64,000 nucleotides of DNA from Streptomyces sp. Ru72 (GTDB taxonomy: Bacteria > Actinomycetota > Actinomycetes > Streptomycetales > Streptomycetaceae). The notes under the pieces are model-generated. The model was not told the origin of the DNA, ran no database searches, and saw nothing but the letters and a program-made list of their open reading frames with translations. Within the stretch, counting starts at the first letter, position 1. Each line of letters opens with the position of its first letter. This document shows positions 25,237-33,703 of the stretch, in pieces. The position numbers and the translations under genes were made by a program. The stretch lies in the NCBI RefSeq assembly GCF_002920635.1, contig NZ_PQSR01000005.1, positions 87,908 to 151,907 of the forward strand, given 5' to 3'.

Positions 25237-27216
25237 GTGTCGATGTCTTCCACTCTCACCCGCCCGGCGCCGCCCGGCGCGGTCCGCGAGGCGGTGGCGC
25301 CACGGCGGCGCACCCGTGTCTTCACGCTGCCGGAGGCCCGGTGGGCGGCGACCGCGCTGGGGCTGTTCCTGATCGCGCTGCCGCTGTACCTGACCGGGGC
25401 ACCCGCGTGGTCGTGGGGGCTGTTGTTCGGGGCCGTCTACGTCACCGGTGGTTGGGAGCCGGGTTGGGCAGGCCTGCGGGCGCTGAAGGAGAAGACCCTG
25501 GACGTGGACCTGCTCATGGTCGTCGCCGCGCTCGGTGCGGCCGCGATCGGGCAGGTAATGGACGGGGCGCTGCTGATCGTCATCTTCGCCACCTCCGGTG
25601 CGCTGGAGGCGATCGCCACCACCCGCACCGCGGACTCGGTGCGCGGGCTGCTCGACCTGGCCCCCGCCACCGCCACCCGTCTGATGGATGACGGCCACGA
25701 GGAGACCGTGCCCTCCGAGCAGTTGCGGGTGGGTGACACGATCCTGGTGCGGCCAGGTGAGCGGATCGGTGCCGATGGGCGGGTGCTGGACGGGGCCAGT
25801 GAGGTCGACCAGGCCACGATCACCGGCGAGCCGCTGCCGGTGGCCAAGGGGACCGGGGACGAGGTGTTCGCCGGCACCCTGAACGGCACCGGCGCGCTGC
25901 GGGTGAAGGTGGAACGGGACCCGTCCGACTCCGTGATCGCACGGATCGTCGCCCTGGTCGAGGAGGCGTCCAAGACCAAGGCGCCGACCCAGCTGTTCAT
26001 CGAGAAGGTCGAACAGCGTTACTCCCTGAGCATGGTCGCGGGCACGGTGGCACTCTTCGTGCTGCCGCTGCTGTTCGGCGCCGACCTGCGGTCCACGCTG
26101 CTGCGCGCGATGACCTTCATGATCGTCGCTTCGCCGTGCGCGGTGGTACTGGCCACCATGCCGCCACTGCTGTCCGCGATCGCCACCGCCGGCCGCCATG
26201 GCGTGCTGGTGAAGTCGGCCGTCGTCATGGAACGCCTCGGCCAGGTGGACGCCGTCGCGCTGGACAAGACGGGCACCCTGACCGAGGGCACCCCACGGGT
26301 CACCGACGTCCGCCCGCTGACCGGGTCCGGCCTGAGCGAGCAGGAGGTCCTGCGGCTGGCGGCGGCGGCCGAGCATCCCAGCGAGCACCCGCTGGCCCGC
26401 GCCGTCGTGGACGCAGCCCGCACCCGTGGTCTGGACATTCCGCCGGTCGATGACTTCGTCTCCGCTCCGGGCACCGGCGTCACCGCGACGGTGGCCGGCC
26501 GCGCGATCGCGGTCGGCAGTCCCGCTCGCCTGCTGGACGCCGGCACTCACCCGGCCGCGACGGTCGCCGCCGGCCTGGAGGAGGAGGGTCGCACCGCGGT
26601 TCTGATCACGGCTGACGGCACGCCGGTGGGAGTGATGGGCATCGCCGACCGGCTGCGCGAGGAGGCCGCCGCCACCACCGCTGCGCTGGGTCGCCTGAGC
26701 GGCAGCACCCCGATGCTGGTCACGGGGGACAACCCGCGCGCCGCCGCCCGGCTTGCCGCGGAAGTCGGCATCACGGATGTGCGCGCCGGTCTGCTGCCGC
26801 ACGAAAAGGTCGCCGCGGTGCGGGAGCTGGAGCACGCCGGACGCAAGGTGCTCGTGGTGGGCGACGGCGTGAACGACGCTCCCGCGCTGGCCGCCGCCCA
26901 CACCGGCATCGCCATGGGCCGGGCCGGATCCGACCTGGCCCTGGAGACCGCCGACGCAGTCGTCGTCCGCGACGAACTCGCCACCATCCCCACCGTGATC
27001 GCACTCTCCCGCCGGGCCCGCAGCCTGGTGGTGCAGAACCTGGTGATCGCCGCCGTCTTCATCACCGGCCTGGTCCTCTGGGACCTCGCGGGCACCCTGC
27101 CGCTGCCTCTGGGCGTCGCCGGACACGAGGGCTCCACCGTCATCGTCGGCCTCAACGGCCTGCGCCTGCTGACCGACCGCGCCTGGCGCCGCGCCCGAGG
27201 GGGGATCGACCAGTGA
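25237..27216 (+). CDS. P1B-4-type heavy metal-transporting ATPase (CtpJ/CtpD-like)
   Basis: 659 residues from GTG 25237 (ATG 25243 also possible). No N-terminal metal-binding domain. Motifs in order: TGEP (actuator), ASPCA (membrane metal site, SPC of group P1B-4), DKTGTLTEG (phosphorylation Asp), HPLA-type EHPLAR, GDGVNDAPAL (hinge), and the last membrane helix with HEGSTVIVGLNGLRLL. The SPC plus HEG.T pair predicts Co(II)/Ni(II)/Zn(II) export. Divergent from the NmtR-like gene and coupled (GTGA) to the ferredoxin gene. Confidence 0.92.
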   Translation: MSMSSTLTRPAPPGAVREAVAPRRRTRVFTLPEARWAATALGLFLIALPLYLTGAPAWSWGLLFGAVYVTGGWEPGWAGLRALKEKTLDVDLLMVVAALGAAAIGQVMDGALLIVIFATSGALEAIATTRTADSVRGLLDLAPATATRLMDDGHEETVPSEQLRVGDTILVRPGERIGADGRVLDGASEVDQATITGEPLPVAKGTGDEVFAGTLNGTGALRVKVERDPSDSVIARIVALVEEASKTKAPTQLFIEKVEQRYSLSMVAGTVALFVLPLLFGADLRSTLLRAMTFMIVASPCAVVLATMPPLLSAIATAGRHGVLVKSAVVMERLGQVDAVALDKTGTLTEGTPRVTDVRPLTGSGLSEQEVLRLAAAAEHPSEHPLARAVVDAARTRGLDIPPVDDFVSAPGTGVTATVAGRAIAVGSPARLLDAGTHPAATVAAGLEEEGRTAVLITADGTPVGVMGIADRLREEAAATTAALGRLSGSTPMLVTGDNPRAAARLAAEVGITDVRAGLLPHEKVAAVRELEHAGRKVLVVGDGVNDAPALAAAHTGIAMGRAGSDLALETADAVVVRDELATIPTVIALSRRARSLVVQNLVIAAVFITGLVLWDLAGTLPLPLGVAGHEGSTVIVGLNGLRLLTDRAWRRARGGIDQ

Positions 27217-27623
27217 GCCGCCGCGTCCGCACCACCGGCCCGGCCGCAGCGGCGCAGCCGGCCCGCTGCACGGTCACCGTCTGCCGCGGCTGCTGCTGCG
27301 GCACCTCGAAGATCCCTGGCCTGGACCATGCCGAGCAACTCGCCAGGCTGCGGCAGGCACTCGCCGACACCGCACAGGTCCGGGTGACCGGATGCCTGGA
27401 CGCCTGCGAGCACGGCAACGTGATGGTCGTCCAGCCCTCCGCCACGGGACGGGCGGCCGGCGGCCGGCCGGTGTGGCTGGGGCTGGTCAACGACTCGGAC
27501 GCCACCGCCGACATCGCCGACTGGATCACCGCAGGCGGCCCCGGCCTGGCCGACCCGCCCGGCATCCTCGACCTGTACGCGTTCACACCGTCCCGGCGTA
27601 TTCGCCGTGCTGTCGAGGGATGA
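27213..27623 (+). CDS. Thioredoxin-like [2Fe-2S] ferredoxin
   Basis: 136 residues. Cys cluster VCRGCCCGTS (about 24-33) and CLDACEHGNVMVV (about 61-73) match the thioredoxin-fold [2Fe-2S] ferredoxins. The GTG start overlaps the ATPase stop by 4 bases, so the two are made together. Possible roles: a cobalt/nickel or redox-linked accessory, since cobalt damages Fe-S clusters; that is inference. C-terminal basic tail (RRIRRAVEG). Confidence 0.82.
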   Translation: MSRRVRTTGPAAAAQPARCTVTVCRGCCCGTSKIPGLDHAEQLARLRQALADTAQVRVTGCLDACEHGNVMVVQPSATGRAAGGRPVWLGLVNDSDATADIADWITAGGPGLADPPGILDLYAFTPSRRIRRAVEG

Positions 27624-27716
27624 CCCGACCTGGTAGCGGCCTCGGCCGAGGAGCCTGTACGGCCCCTCTCATGTCACTGCCTGACCGACAGACACCTCTC
27701 GCCGCACCCACTGCTG

Positions 27717-28112
27717 TTATCGGCGCGTTCCCAACACATCGAGGTAGTGCGGGTTGTGCATGAAGCCCAAGATGTTCCCGAAGGGATCGGTCACGGCGGC
27801 GGTGACGAAGCCCGCGCCGCGGTCCGTGAGTGGTTGGTACTCCTTTGCCCCCAGGGACAGCAGCCTTGCGAGAGTTGCGCTCACATCGTCGACATGCCAG
27901 TACACGACAGCACCGCTTGGCCCGGTCCCCGAACCGGCGGGCGCGTAGCGGCTGTCGATCAGCCCCAGCTCGTGCTGGTAGTCGCCGAGACGAAACTCGG
28001 CGTACCCAGGCCGCTCGAAGTACGGCTCCACACCCAGCAGTTCTGTGTACCAGTTCTTCGCTGCCGACAGATCAGCGGCCCAGAAACTGACGGTGGTGAG
28101 TCCTCTCAGCAT
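27717..28112 (-). CDS. VOC (glyoxalase/bleomycin-resistance) family protein
   Basis: 131 residues with two VOC beta-alpha-beta-beta-beta modules: VSFWAADLSAAKNWYTELLG at the start and YWHVDDVSATLARLLSLGAKE in the middle, ending DPFGNILGFMHNPHY. Family metal ligand positions (His/Glu) are only partly clear. These proteins range from glyoxalases and dioxygenases to drug-binding proteins; no specific role can be given. ATG at 28112 is the family start. Confidence 0.85.
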   Translation of the reverse strand: MLRGLTTVSFWAADLSAAKNWYTELLGVEPYFERPGYAEFRLGDYQHELGLIDSRYAPAGSGTGPSGAVVYWHVDDVSATLARLLSLGAKEYQPLTDRGAGFVTAAVTDPFGNILGFMHNPHYLDVLGTRR

Positions 28113-28294
28113 GGATGTCCCCTTCCCTCCCGCCGCGGATACCGCATCCCGGCCGATGCCGTGACTGTAGGCGCTGGTTAGGTCAGATTCTGTCCTCATT
28201 ACGGGGACGATTCTCGGGAGGCTGGTGCGGCTCCGCACTGCCGCCCACTGGTCGCCACCAGGCGAACCCCGGCCACGACGCCCCGCCTTTCAAA

Positions 28295-28453
28295 ATGACA
28301 GAAGCGCGAACCCTACCGAAGCTCATGGTGAACGCATGGGCCATGCATGAGGACGGCTCGCGTTACGACCACATCCCGCCTGGGATGCGGCAGGCACTGA
28401 TGACGCACTCGCCCGGGTATGGCGGCATTGAGGGCAAGCCGGCCGAGCGCTGA
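28295..28453 (+). CDS. short hypothetical protein, possible gene remnant
   Basis: 52-residue frame starting MTEARTLPKLMVNAWAM and ending GGIEGKPAER. Codon third positions are less GC-biased than in the neighbours, and no ribosome site is obvious. It may be the remnant of a gene lost near the tRNA. Low certainty that it is expressed. Confidence 0.25.
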   Translation: MTEARTLPKLMVNAWAMHEDGSRYDHIPPGMRQALMTHSPGYGGIEGKPAER

Positions 28454-28757
28454 GCCATCATGTTCGCGGAGGAGCGCGACAGCCGGCCCCCGTCCATCCT
28501 CATCGCCACCCTTTCGCGCACGATCCTGCCGTGGGCCGCGGAGTGGCTCCTCTCCCCCTTACGGAACTGTGGCGGGTCATGGGCGCTGGGTGGGCGGCGG
28601 TCACCGTTGCGCCGTGCCACAGCTCGCGGGCCTGACAAAGGCGATAAGCCGTTCTGCCGGGCAGTGCGTGCCCAGCGCCTGATCTTGCGGAGCGTGTCCG
28701 GGAGTCAGATCCGAACTCGGCTCGAAAGCGACTCCCAAAACGACCCCAGGAACCACT
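28454..28757. other. non-coding region beside tRNA-Pro, no gene seen
   Basis: Mixed composition with stops in all frames that have any bias. The frames that cross the tRNA are artefacts. Because it sits on the 3' side of a tRNA gene it could be the scar of an old integrated element, but no integrase piece or second att copy was found. Confidence 0.35.
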
Positions 28758-28792
28758 CAGGGGCCCGACCCGCACTGCGGATCAGGCCCCTG
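28758..28792 (-). terminator. hairpin after tRNA-Pro
   Basis: CAGGGGCC (28758-28765) pairs with GGCCCCTG (28785-28792), 19-base loop, 17 bases past the tRNA 3' end on its strand. Confidence 0.55.
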
Positions 28793-28808
28793 ACCTGGTA
28801 CTTCACTG

Positions 28809-28882
28809 TCGGGGTGGCGGGATTTGAACCCACGACCTCTTCGTCCCGAACGAAGCGCGCTGCCAAGCTGCGCTACACCCCG
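28809..28882 (-). tRNA. tRNA-Pro (anticodon CGG)
   Basis: 74 bases on the minus strand. Acceptor stem CGGGGTG/CACCCCG with discriminator A, D-arm AGCGCAGCTTGGCAGCGC, anticodon stem CTTCG/CGAAG with loop TTCGGGA (anticodon CGG, reads CCG), and T-arm with GGTTCAAATCC. No CCA encoded. tRNA-Pro genes are known actinomycete integration sites (pSAM2 uses one). Confidence 0.95.
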
Positions 28883-28914
28883 GTGTCGCTGCTGTCGCGG
28901 CGACGACGTTTACT

Positions 28915-29691
28915 TTAGCCCACTGGTGGCTGGAGACGAAATCCGGTTTTCCGGCGGCGGCGCGTCGGGTCCGGGCGGACGTGGTCGGCGAGGACCAGCA
29001 GGAGGGCCAGACCGAAGAAGGCCAGGCCGAGCAGGAGTGCGTTGGCGAGGGTGCTCTTGTAGCCGAGGTGGGCGACGTCCATGAACGGATAGAGGTAGCG
29101 CGCCTGCGCGGTCGGTGGGAGCAGTGCGCCGCGGGCCAGGGTGAAGATCAGGTACGCCAGCGGGTAGAGGAGCCAGCGCGTGGCGTGCTGCAGGCCCAGG
29201 GGAGCCGGGCGGGTCAGCAGCAGCCAGTCCAGAAGGGCCGCGATCGGGGTGACCGTGTGCAGCACCTGGTTGGCGAGTGCGGACCAGATCGTGGGCCGGT
29301 CCGTCATCGAGAAGGGGCCCGGCTCGTGCACCAGGAGCACGTGGTAGACCAGGCTCGCGATCAGGGCGTAGAACAGCGTGCCGCCGGTGATCAGCGGAGG
29401 CAGCGGGTAGCGGGCCGTTCGGGCCCGCCAGGCCGACAGGGTGAAGGTCACGGCCAGCAGCACATTGGCCTGGATGGTGAAGTAGCTCAGGACCCGGGCG
29501 GGGCTGCCGAGGGCCAGGTCCGCGGCCACCGCCACCGCGGCCGTCAGCGCCACCAGCAGACGGTAGCGGGCCGCTGCGGGGCGGCGTACGGGGGCGACCA
29601 CGGCCGCGGCGGGGACGATGGACGGTGCGAGCGTCGGCTTGCCCGGCACCGCGGGGAGGTCCGGGATCTCCTTGGGTATCGGCGCGATCAT
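28915..29691 (-). CDS. Pr6Pr family membrane protein (FAR-17a/AIG1-like)
   Basis: 258 residues. A Pro-rich N-terminus (1-42) precedes six membrane spans. Family signatures seen: LSYFTIQANVLLAV, YHVLLVHEP, and NQVLHTVTPIAALLDWLL with its conserved His. Bacterial members are uncharacterised; eukaryotic relatives (AIG1/ADTRP) hydrolyse fatty-acid esters using a Thr/His pair. ATG at 29691. Lies between the tRNA and the metallophosphoesterase gene. Confidence 0.85.
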   Translation of the reverse strand: MIAPIPKEIPDLPAVPGKPTLAPSIVPAAAVVAPVRRPAAARYRLLVALTAAVAVAADLALGSPARVLSYFTIQANVLLAVTFTLSAWRARTARYPLPPLITGGTLFYALIASLVYHVLLVHEPGPFSMTDRPTIWSALANQVLHTVTPIAALLDWLLLTRPAPLGLQHATRWLLYPLAYLIFTLARGALLPPTAQARYLYPFMDVAHLGYKSTLANALLLGLAFFGLALLLVLADHVRPDPTRRRRKTGFRLQPPVG

Positions 29692-29758
29692 GCCCTCACG
29701 CTAAGCGGATGGGGCAGAAGGGGCGATACGGGATGGTCCGGGTGGGGTATGGCTCGGG

Positions 29759-30697
29759 CTACGCCTCGGGCGACGCCTCCCTCTCCACCAGCGTCAGCAG
29801 CGTCGCCTCCGGAGGGCACGCGAACCGTACCGGCGTGTAGCGGTTCGTGCCGCAGCCCGCCGACACGTGCAGGAACGACGTCCGGCCCTCAGCCGTGTGC
29901 CGTGACAGGCCCTTCACCCGGTCCGTGTCCAGGTCGCAGTTGGTGACCAGGGCGCCGTAGAAGGGGATGCACAGCTGGCCGCCGTGGGTGTGGCCGGCCA
30001 GGATCAGCGGGTAGCCGTCCGCCGTGAACGCGTCCAGGGTGCGCAGATACGGCGCGTGGACCACACCCATCGAGAAGTCCGCCGAGGGGGACGGGCCGCC
30101 CGCCACGCGCGCGTACCGGTCGCGCTTGATGTGCGGGTCGTCCACGCCCGTCAGCTCGATCTCCAGGCCCTCGATCTTCAGGGTGCCCCGGGTGTTCGTC
30201 AGGTTCAGCCAGCCCGCGTCGAAGCTGTCGCGCAGCTCCTCCCAGGGGTTGTGGATGGCGCCGACCACCGGCGGATTGCCGTTCAGACCGTGGTGGCCCC
30301 TCGCCTTCTCCACCAGGTAGCGGGCCGGGTTGCGGAGCCTCGGGCCGTAGTAGTCGTTCGAACCGAAGACGTACGCCCCCGGGAACTCCAACAGCGGCCC
30401 CAGCGCGTCCAGCACCTCCGGCACACCCTCGGGGTCGGAGAGGTTGTCGCCGGTGTTGATCACGAAGTCGGGGCGCAGGCCCGCCAGTGAGCGCAGCCAG
30501 CGCTGCTTCTTGCGCTGTCCGCTCACCATGTGGATGTCGGAGACCTGCAGGACGCGCAGCGGGTGTGCCCCCGGGGGCAGCACCGGGACCGTCACCCGGC
30601 GCAGCCGGAAGGAACGGGCCTCGAAGCCGGCCGAGTAGAGCAGTCCGGCGGCGGCAACCGCCGTGATTCCCAGGGGTACTCCGTATCGTGCGCGCAT
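29759..30697 (-). CDS. Membrane-anchored metallophosphoesterase
   Basis: 312 residues. N-terminal anchor (about 7-24), then the calcineurin-like phosphoesterase motifs QVSDIHM (D and H metal ligands), NTGDNLSDP, GSNDYYG and GHTHGGQLCIP. Resembles YkuE/YpbG-type enzymes that act on phospholipid or UDP-linked substrates at the membrane. Start ATG 30697. A DnaA-box-like sequence lies at 30739-30747, in the gap to the divergent GatB/YqeY gene. Confidence 0.92.
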   Translation of the reverse strand: MRARYGVPLGITAVAAAGLLYSAGFEARSFRLRRVTVPVLPPGAHPLRVLQVSDIHMVSGQRKKQRWLRSLAGLRPDFVINTGDNLSDPEGVPEVLDALGPLLEFPGAYVFGSNDYYGPRLRNPARYLVEKARGHHGLNGNPPVVGAIHNPWEELRDSFDAGWLNLTNTRGTLKIEGLEIELTGVDDPHIKRDRYARVAGGPSPSADFSMGVVHAPYLRTLDAFTADGYPLILAGHTHGGQLCIPFYGALVTNCDLDTDRVKGLSRHTAEGRTSFLHVSAGCGTNRYTPVRFACPPEATLLTLVEREASPEA

Positions 30698-30738
30698 ACG
30701 ACCATCGTGTCAGAACCGGCGGCCGCCCCGCGTTCACC

Positions 30739-30747
30739 TGTGGACAA
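30739..30747. promoter_or_regulatory. DnaA-box-like site
   Basis: TGTGGACAA, the reverse complement of TTGTCCACA, in the divergent gap between the metallophosphoesterase and GatB/YqeY genes. Confidence 0.5.
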
Positions 30748-30852
30748 CCCCGACCCGGCGGCACCCGCGATCGGCACCCACGGCCCCGGTCACCCACCGC
30801 GCCCCGGAAATGTACGGGCAGTCGCCCCACCGCACCTGCGACAATCAGAGGC

Positions 30853-31320
30853 ATGACCACGCTCAAGTCGAAGCTCCAGGAAGACCTCAACGCCGCGATC
30901 AAGGAGCGCGACGAGCTCCGCTCCTCGACGCTCCGGCTGACGCTCGCCGCGATCACCAAGGAGGAGGTCGCGGGCAAGGAGAAGCGCGAGCTCTCCGACG
31001 AGGAGGTCACCAAGGTGATCACCCGTGAGGCGAAGAAGCGGCGGGAGGCCGCCGACGCCTTCGCTCAGGGCGGTCGCGCCGAACAGGCCGAGCGGGAGAA
31101 GGCGGAGGGCGAGGTGCTCGCCGCGTACCTGCCCAAGCAGCTGTCCGACGACGAGCTGCGGCAGATCGTCGCGCAGGCCGTGGAGGAGGCGAAGGCGGCG
31201 GGCGCCGAGGGCCCGCGCGCCATGGGGCAGGTCATGAAGATCGTGAACCCCAAGGTGGCCGGCCAGGCGGAGGGCGGCCGCGTCGCCGCCGTGGTCAAGC
31301 AGCTCCTCGCGAGCGGCTGA
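30853..31320 (+). CDS. GatB/YqeY domain-containing protein
   Basis: 155 residues, the usual length for stand-alone YqeY. Helical, highly charged: starts MTTLKSKLQEDLNAAIKE, middle YLPKQLSDDELRQIV, end MGQVMKIVNPKVAGQAEGGRV. The domain is related to the tRNA-binding tail of the GatB amidotransferase subunit; free-standing members are of uncertain function. ATG at 30853 follows AGAGG. Ends at a strong bidirectional terminator shared with the PBP gene. Confidence 0.95.
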   Translation: MTTLKSKLQEDLNAAIKERDELRSSTLRLTLAAITKEEVAGKEKRELSDEEVTKVITREAKKRREAADAFAQGGRAEQAEREKAEGEVLAAYLPKQLSDDELRQIVAQAVEEAKAAGAEGPRAMGQVMKIVNPKVAGQAEGGRVAAVVKQLLASG

Positions 31321-31352
31321 ACCGGCCGCCCGCTCGCGGGCGCACAAGCCGA

Positions 31353-31387
31353 CGGGGGCGCTCCTCTCACCGAGAGGAGCGCCCCCG
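31353..31387. terminator. bidirectional hairpin terminator
   Basis: Perfect 16-bp stem CGGGGGCGCTCCTCTC / GAGAGGAGCGCCCCCG with loop ACC, between convergent YqeY and PBP genes. Confidence 0.85.
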
Positions 31388-31402
31388 CTGTCGTGAGAGG
31401 GG

Positions 31403-33703
31403 CTACCCCCTTCGCCCGCCGGTGCCGTTCCCGTTGCCGCCGTTTCCGGTGCCCTGGATGAAGCCGTCGGGGAAGGAGAAGGTGGGCGTCGGGAGCTGTC
31501 CGCCGGTGGTACCGCCGCTGTCCGCCGCCCCGCCGGTGGTCAGGCCGCCGATCAGCCCGCCGATCGTCTGCTGCCCGCCGTTGGCGTTGCCGTTTCCGTG
31601 GCCGTCGCCGTTCCCGTTGCCCTTGTCCCGGTCGTGGTCGTCCGGGATGTCGACGAGGTTGAAGTCCGGGGCCGGCTTGCCCGCAAGCGCGTCCGTCATC
31701 ATGTCGCGCCAGATCGGGCCCGGGACCTTGCCGCCGTAGACCTTGTCCCAGGTGACGCCGCCGATGGTGATGTTGTACATCTGTCGCTTGTGCGCCGGGT
31801 CGCCGACCCAGACCGCGCCCGCCATGTTCGGCGTGTAGCCGACGAACCAGGCCGCGTACCGGGAGTCCGTCGTGCCGGTCTTGCCCGCGCTCGGGCGACT
31901 GCCGAGGCCGGCTTCCGTACCCGTACCGTCCTCGACCACGCCGTTCAGAAGCGTGTTGATCGTGTCCGCGGTGGTCTCCGACATCGCGCGCGAGCACGTC
32001 GACTTCGGGACCGGCAGAGACTTCTTCTGCTTGCCGACGGTCTGAGTGATCGACTCGATCGCGACCGGCGTGCAGTAGGTGCCGCGGTCGGCGAAGGTCG
32101 CGTACGCGCTCGCCATGGTCAGCGGCGCCACCTCCTGCGTGCCGAGCGCGATCGACGGGGCCTGGGCGATGGGCGCGCCGTCGGCGCGGTGGAAGCCCAT
32201 CTTCTTGGCCGTGTCTATCACCGGGCAGATGCCGATGTCGCTGATCAGCTGCACGTAGTAGGTGTTGACCGACTTGGCGGTCGCCTCCTTCATGCGGTAC
32301 GGGCCGTGCTCCGTCTTGCTCTCGTTGGTGAGCTTGGTGCCGTCCGTGTTCTTCCACTGCTTGCCGTCACAGGCGGAGACCGGGCTCGGGTACTCCATCT
32401 CGTACGGCGACGAGTACTCCTGGGTGGCCGGCTTGCCGCCCTCGATGGCGGCCGCGGCCACGATCGGCTTGAAGGTCGAACCGCCCTGGTAGCCGGCGCC
32501 GCCGCCCATGTCCTTGTCCACGGACAGGTTGATCTGGGTCTCGTCCTTGCCGAAGCCGTACGGACGGGACTGGCCCATCGCGAGGATCTTGCCGGTGCCC
32601 GGTTCGACGATGGTCGCGGCCGTGGCCACCTCGTCGCTCTTGTTGACGTGGTTCTTGATGGACTTCTGCACCGAGTCCTGAGCCTGCGGGTCGAGCGTGG
32701 TGCGGATCGTCAGACCGCCCTCGTTCCAGGTCTTGGCCCGCTCCGCCTGGGTCTTGCCGAAGATCGGGTCGTTCAGGAACACCTCGCGGACGTAGTCGCA
32801 GAAGAAGCCCGCGCCCTTGACGGCCGTGATGCAGCCGTTCTTCGGCTGGCTCACGTGCAGGCCGAGGCCCGTCGCCTTGGCCTTGTCGGCGTCCGCCTGA
32901 GAGATGTCGTGCAGGTCGGCCATGCGCTGCAGCACCACGTTGCGCCGCTGCTTGGCCTCCGCCGCGTCGTTCACGGGGTCGTAGCGCGTCGGGGACTGGA
33001 CGAGGCCCGCGAGGAGCGCGGACTCCTGAAGGTTCAGGTCCTTGGCGTGCTTGGAGAAGTAGCGCTCGGCGGCGGCCTCGACGCCGTAGGCCTGCTGGCC
33101 GAAGAAGGTGATGTTCAGGTAGTTCTCGAGGATCTTCTTCTTGCCGAGCTTCTCCTCGATCTGGATCGCGTACTTGAGCTCGCGGACCTTGCGGCCGAGG
33201 GTCTGCTGGGTGGCCTGGGCGACCTTGGTCGGGTCGTCGCCGGCCTCCTCGATGAAGTAGTTCTTCACCAGCTGCTGGGTGAGCGTGGAGGCGCCCTGGG
33301 CCACTCCGCCGCTCTGCGCGTTCTTGTTCAGCGCGCGCAGGACGCCCTTGAGGTCGATCGCGCCGTGCTGGTAGAACCGCGAGTCCTCGATGGCGACGAT
33401 CGCCTTCTGCACGTACGGCGACATGTCCTTGAGGTCCACCACCGTGCGGTCGCGCGAGTAGACCGTGGCGATCTGACCGCCCTGGCTGTCCAGGATCGTG
33501 GTGCGCTGGCTGAGCTGGGGGCTCTTCAGATTGGCCGGGATGTCGTCGAATCCCTGGACCGACCCCTTGGCCACGAGTCCGAGCGCACCCGCGGCGGGCA
33601 GCGCGATGCCGGCCATCACGGCCCCCGCGAGCACACTCACTCCGAGGAACTTGGCGGCCTGCTGCACGGGGGACTGCCCCCCGCCCGAGCGCTTTTTTGG
33701 CAT
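31403..33703 (-). CDS. Class A penicillin-binding protein (transglycosylase/transpeptidase)
   Basis: 766 residues. One N-terminal membrane span (about 19-41), a GT51 glycosyltransferase domain with EDSRFYQHGAID, STLTQQLVKN and KKKILENYLN, then a transpeptidase domain with SxxK (STFK, active serine), SxN (SVN) and KTGTT. The C-terminus is a Gly/Asn/Asp-rich low-complexity tail. It polymerises and cross-links peptidoglycan. ATG 33703. In S. coelicolor the equivalent gene is divergent from wblA; here an IS110 element and another gene separate them. Confidence 0.96.
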   Translation of the reverse strand: MPKKRSGGGQSPVQQAAKFLGVSVLAGAVMAGIALPAAGALGLVAKGSVQGFDDIPANLKSPQLSQRTTILDSQGGQIATVYSRDRTVVDLKDMSPYVQKAIVAIEDSRFYQHGAIDLKGVLRALNKNAQSGGVAQGASTLTQQLVKNYFIEEAGDDPTKVAQATQQTLGRKVRELKYAIQIEEKLGKKKILENYLNITFFGQQAYGVEAAAERYFSKHAKDLNLQESALLAGLVQSPTRYDPVNDAAEAKQRRNVVLQRMADLHDISQADADKAKATGLGLHVSQPKNGCITAVKGAGFFCDYVREVFLNDPIFGKTQAERAKTWNEGGLTIRTTLDPQAQDSVQKSIKNHVNKSDEVATAATIVEPGTGKILAMGQSRPYGFGKDETQINLSVDKDMGGGAGYQGGSTFKPIVAAAAIEGGKPATQEYSSPYEMEYPSPVSACDGKQWKNTDGTKLTNESKTEHGPYRMKEATAKSVNTYYVQLISDIGICPVIDTAKKMGFHRADGAPIAQAPSIALGTQEVAPLTMASAYATFADRGTYCTPVAIESITQTVGKQKKSLPVPKSTCSRAMSETTADTINTLLNGVVEDGTGTEAGLGSRPSAGKTGTTDSRYAAWFVGYTPNMAGAVWVGDPAHKRQMYNITIGGVTWDKVYGGKVPGPIWRDMMTDALAGKPAPDFNLVDIPDDHDRDKGNGNGDGHGNGNANGGQQTIGGLIGGLTTGGAADSGGTTGGQLPTPTFSFPDGFIQGTGNGGNGNGTGGRRG

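Noticed and set aside
28460..28918. Open frame ending VGVAGFEPTTSSSRTKRAAKLRY
   Set aside because: This is the well-known false translation across a tRNA-Pro gene on the other strand.
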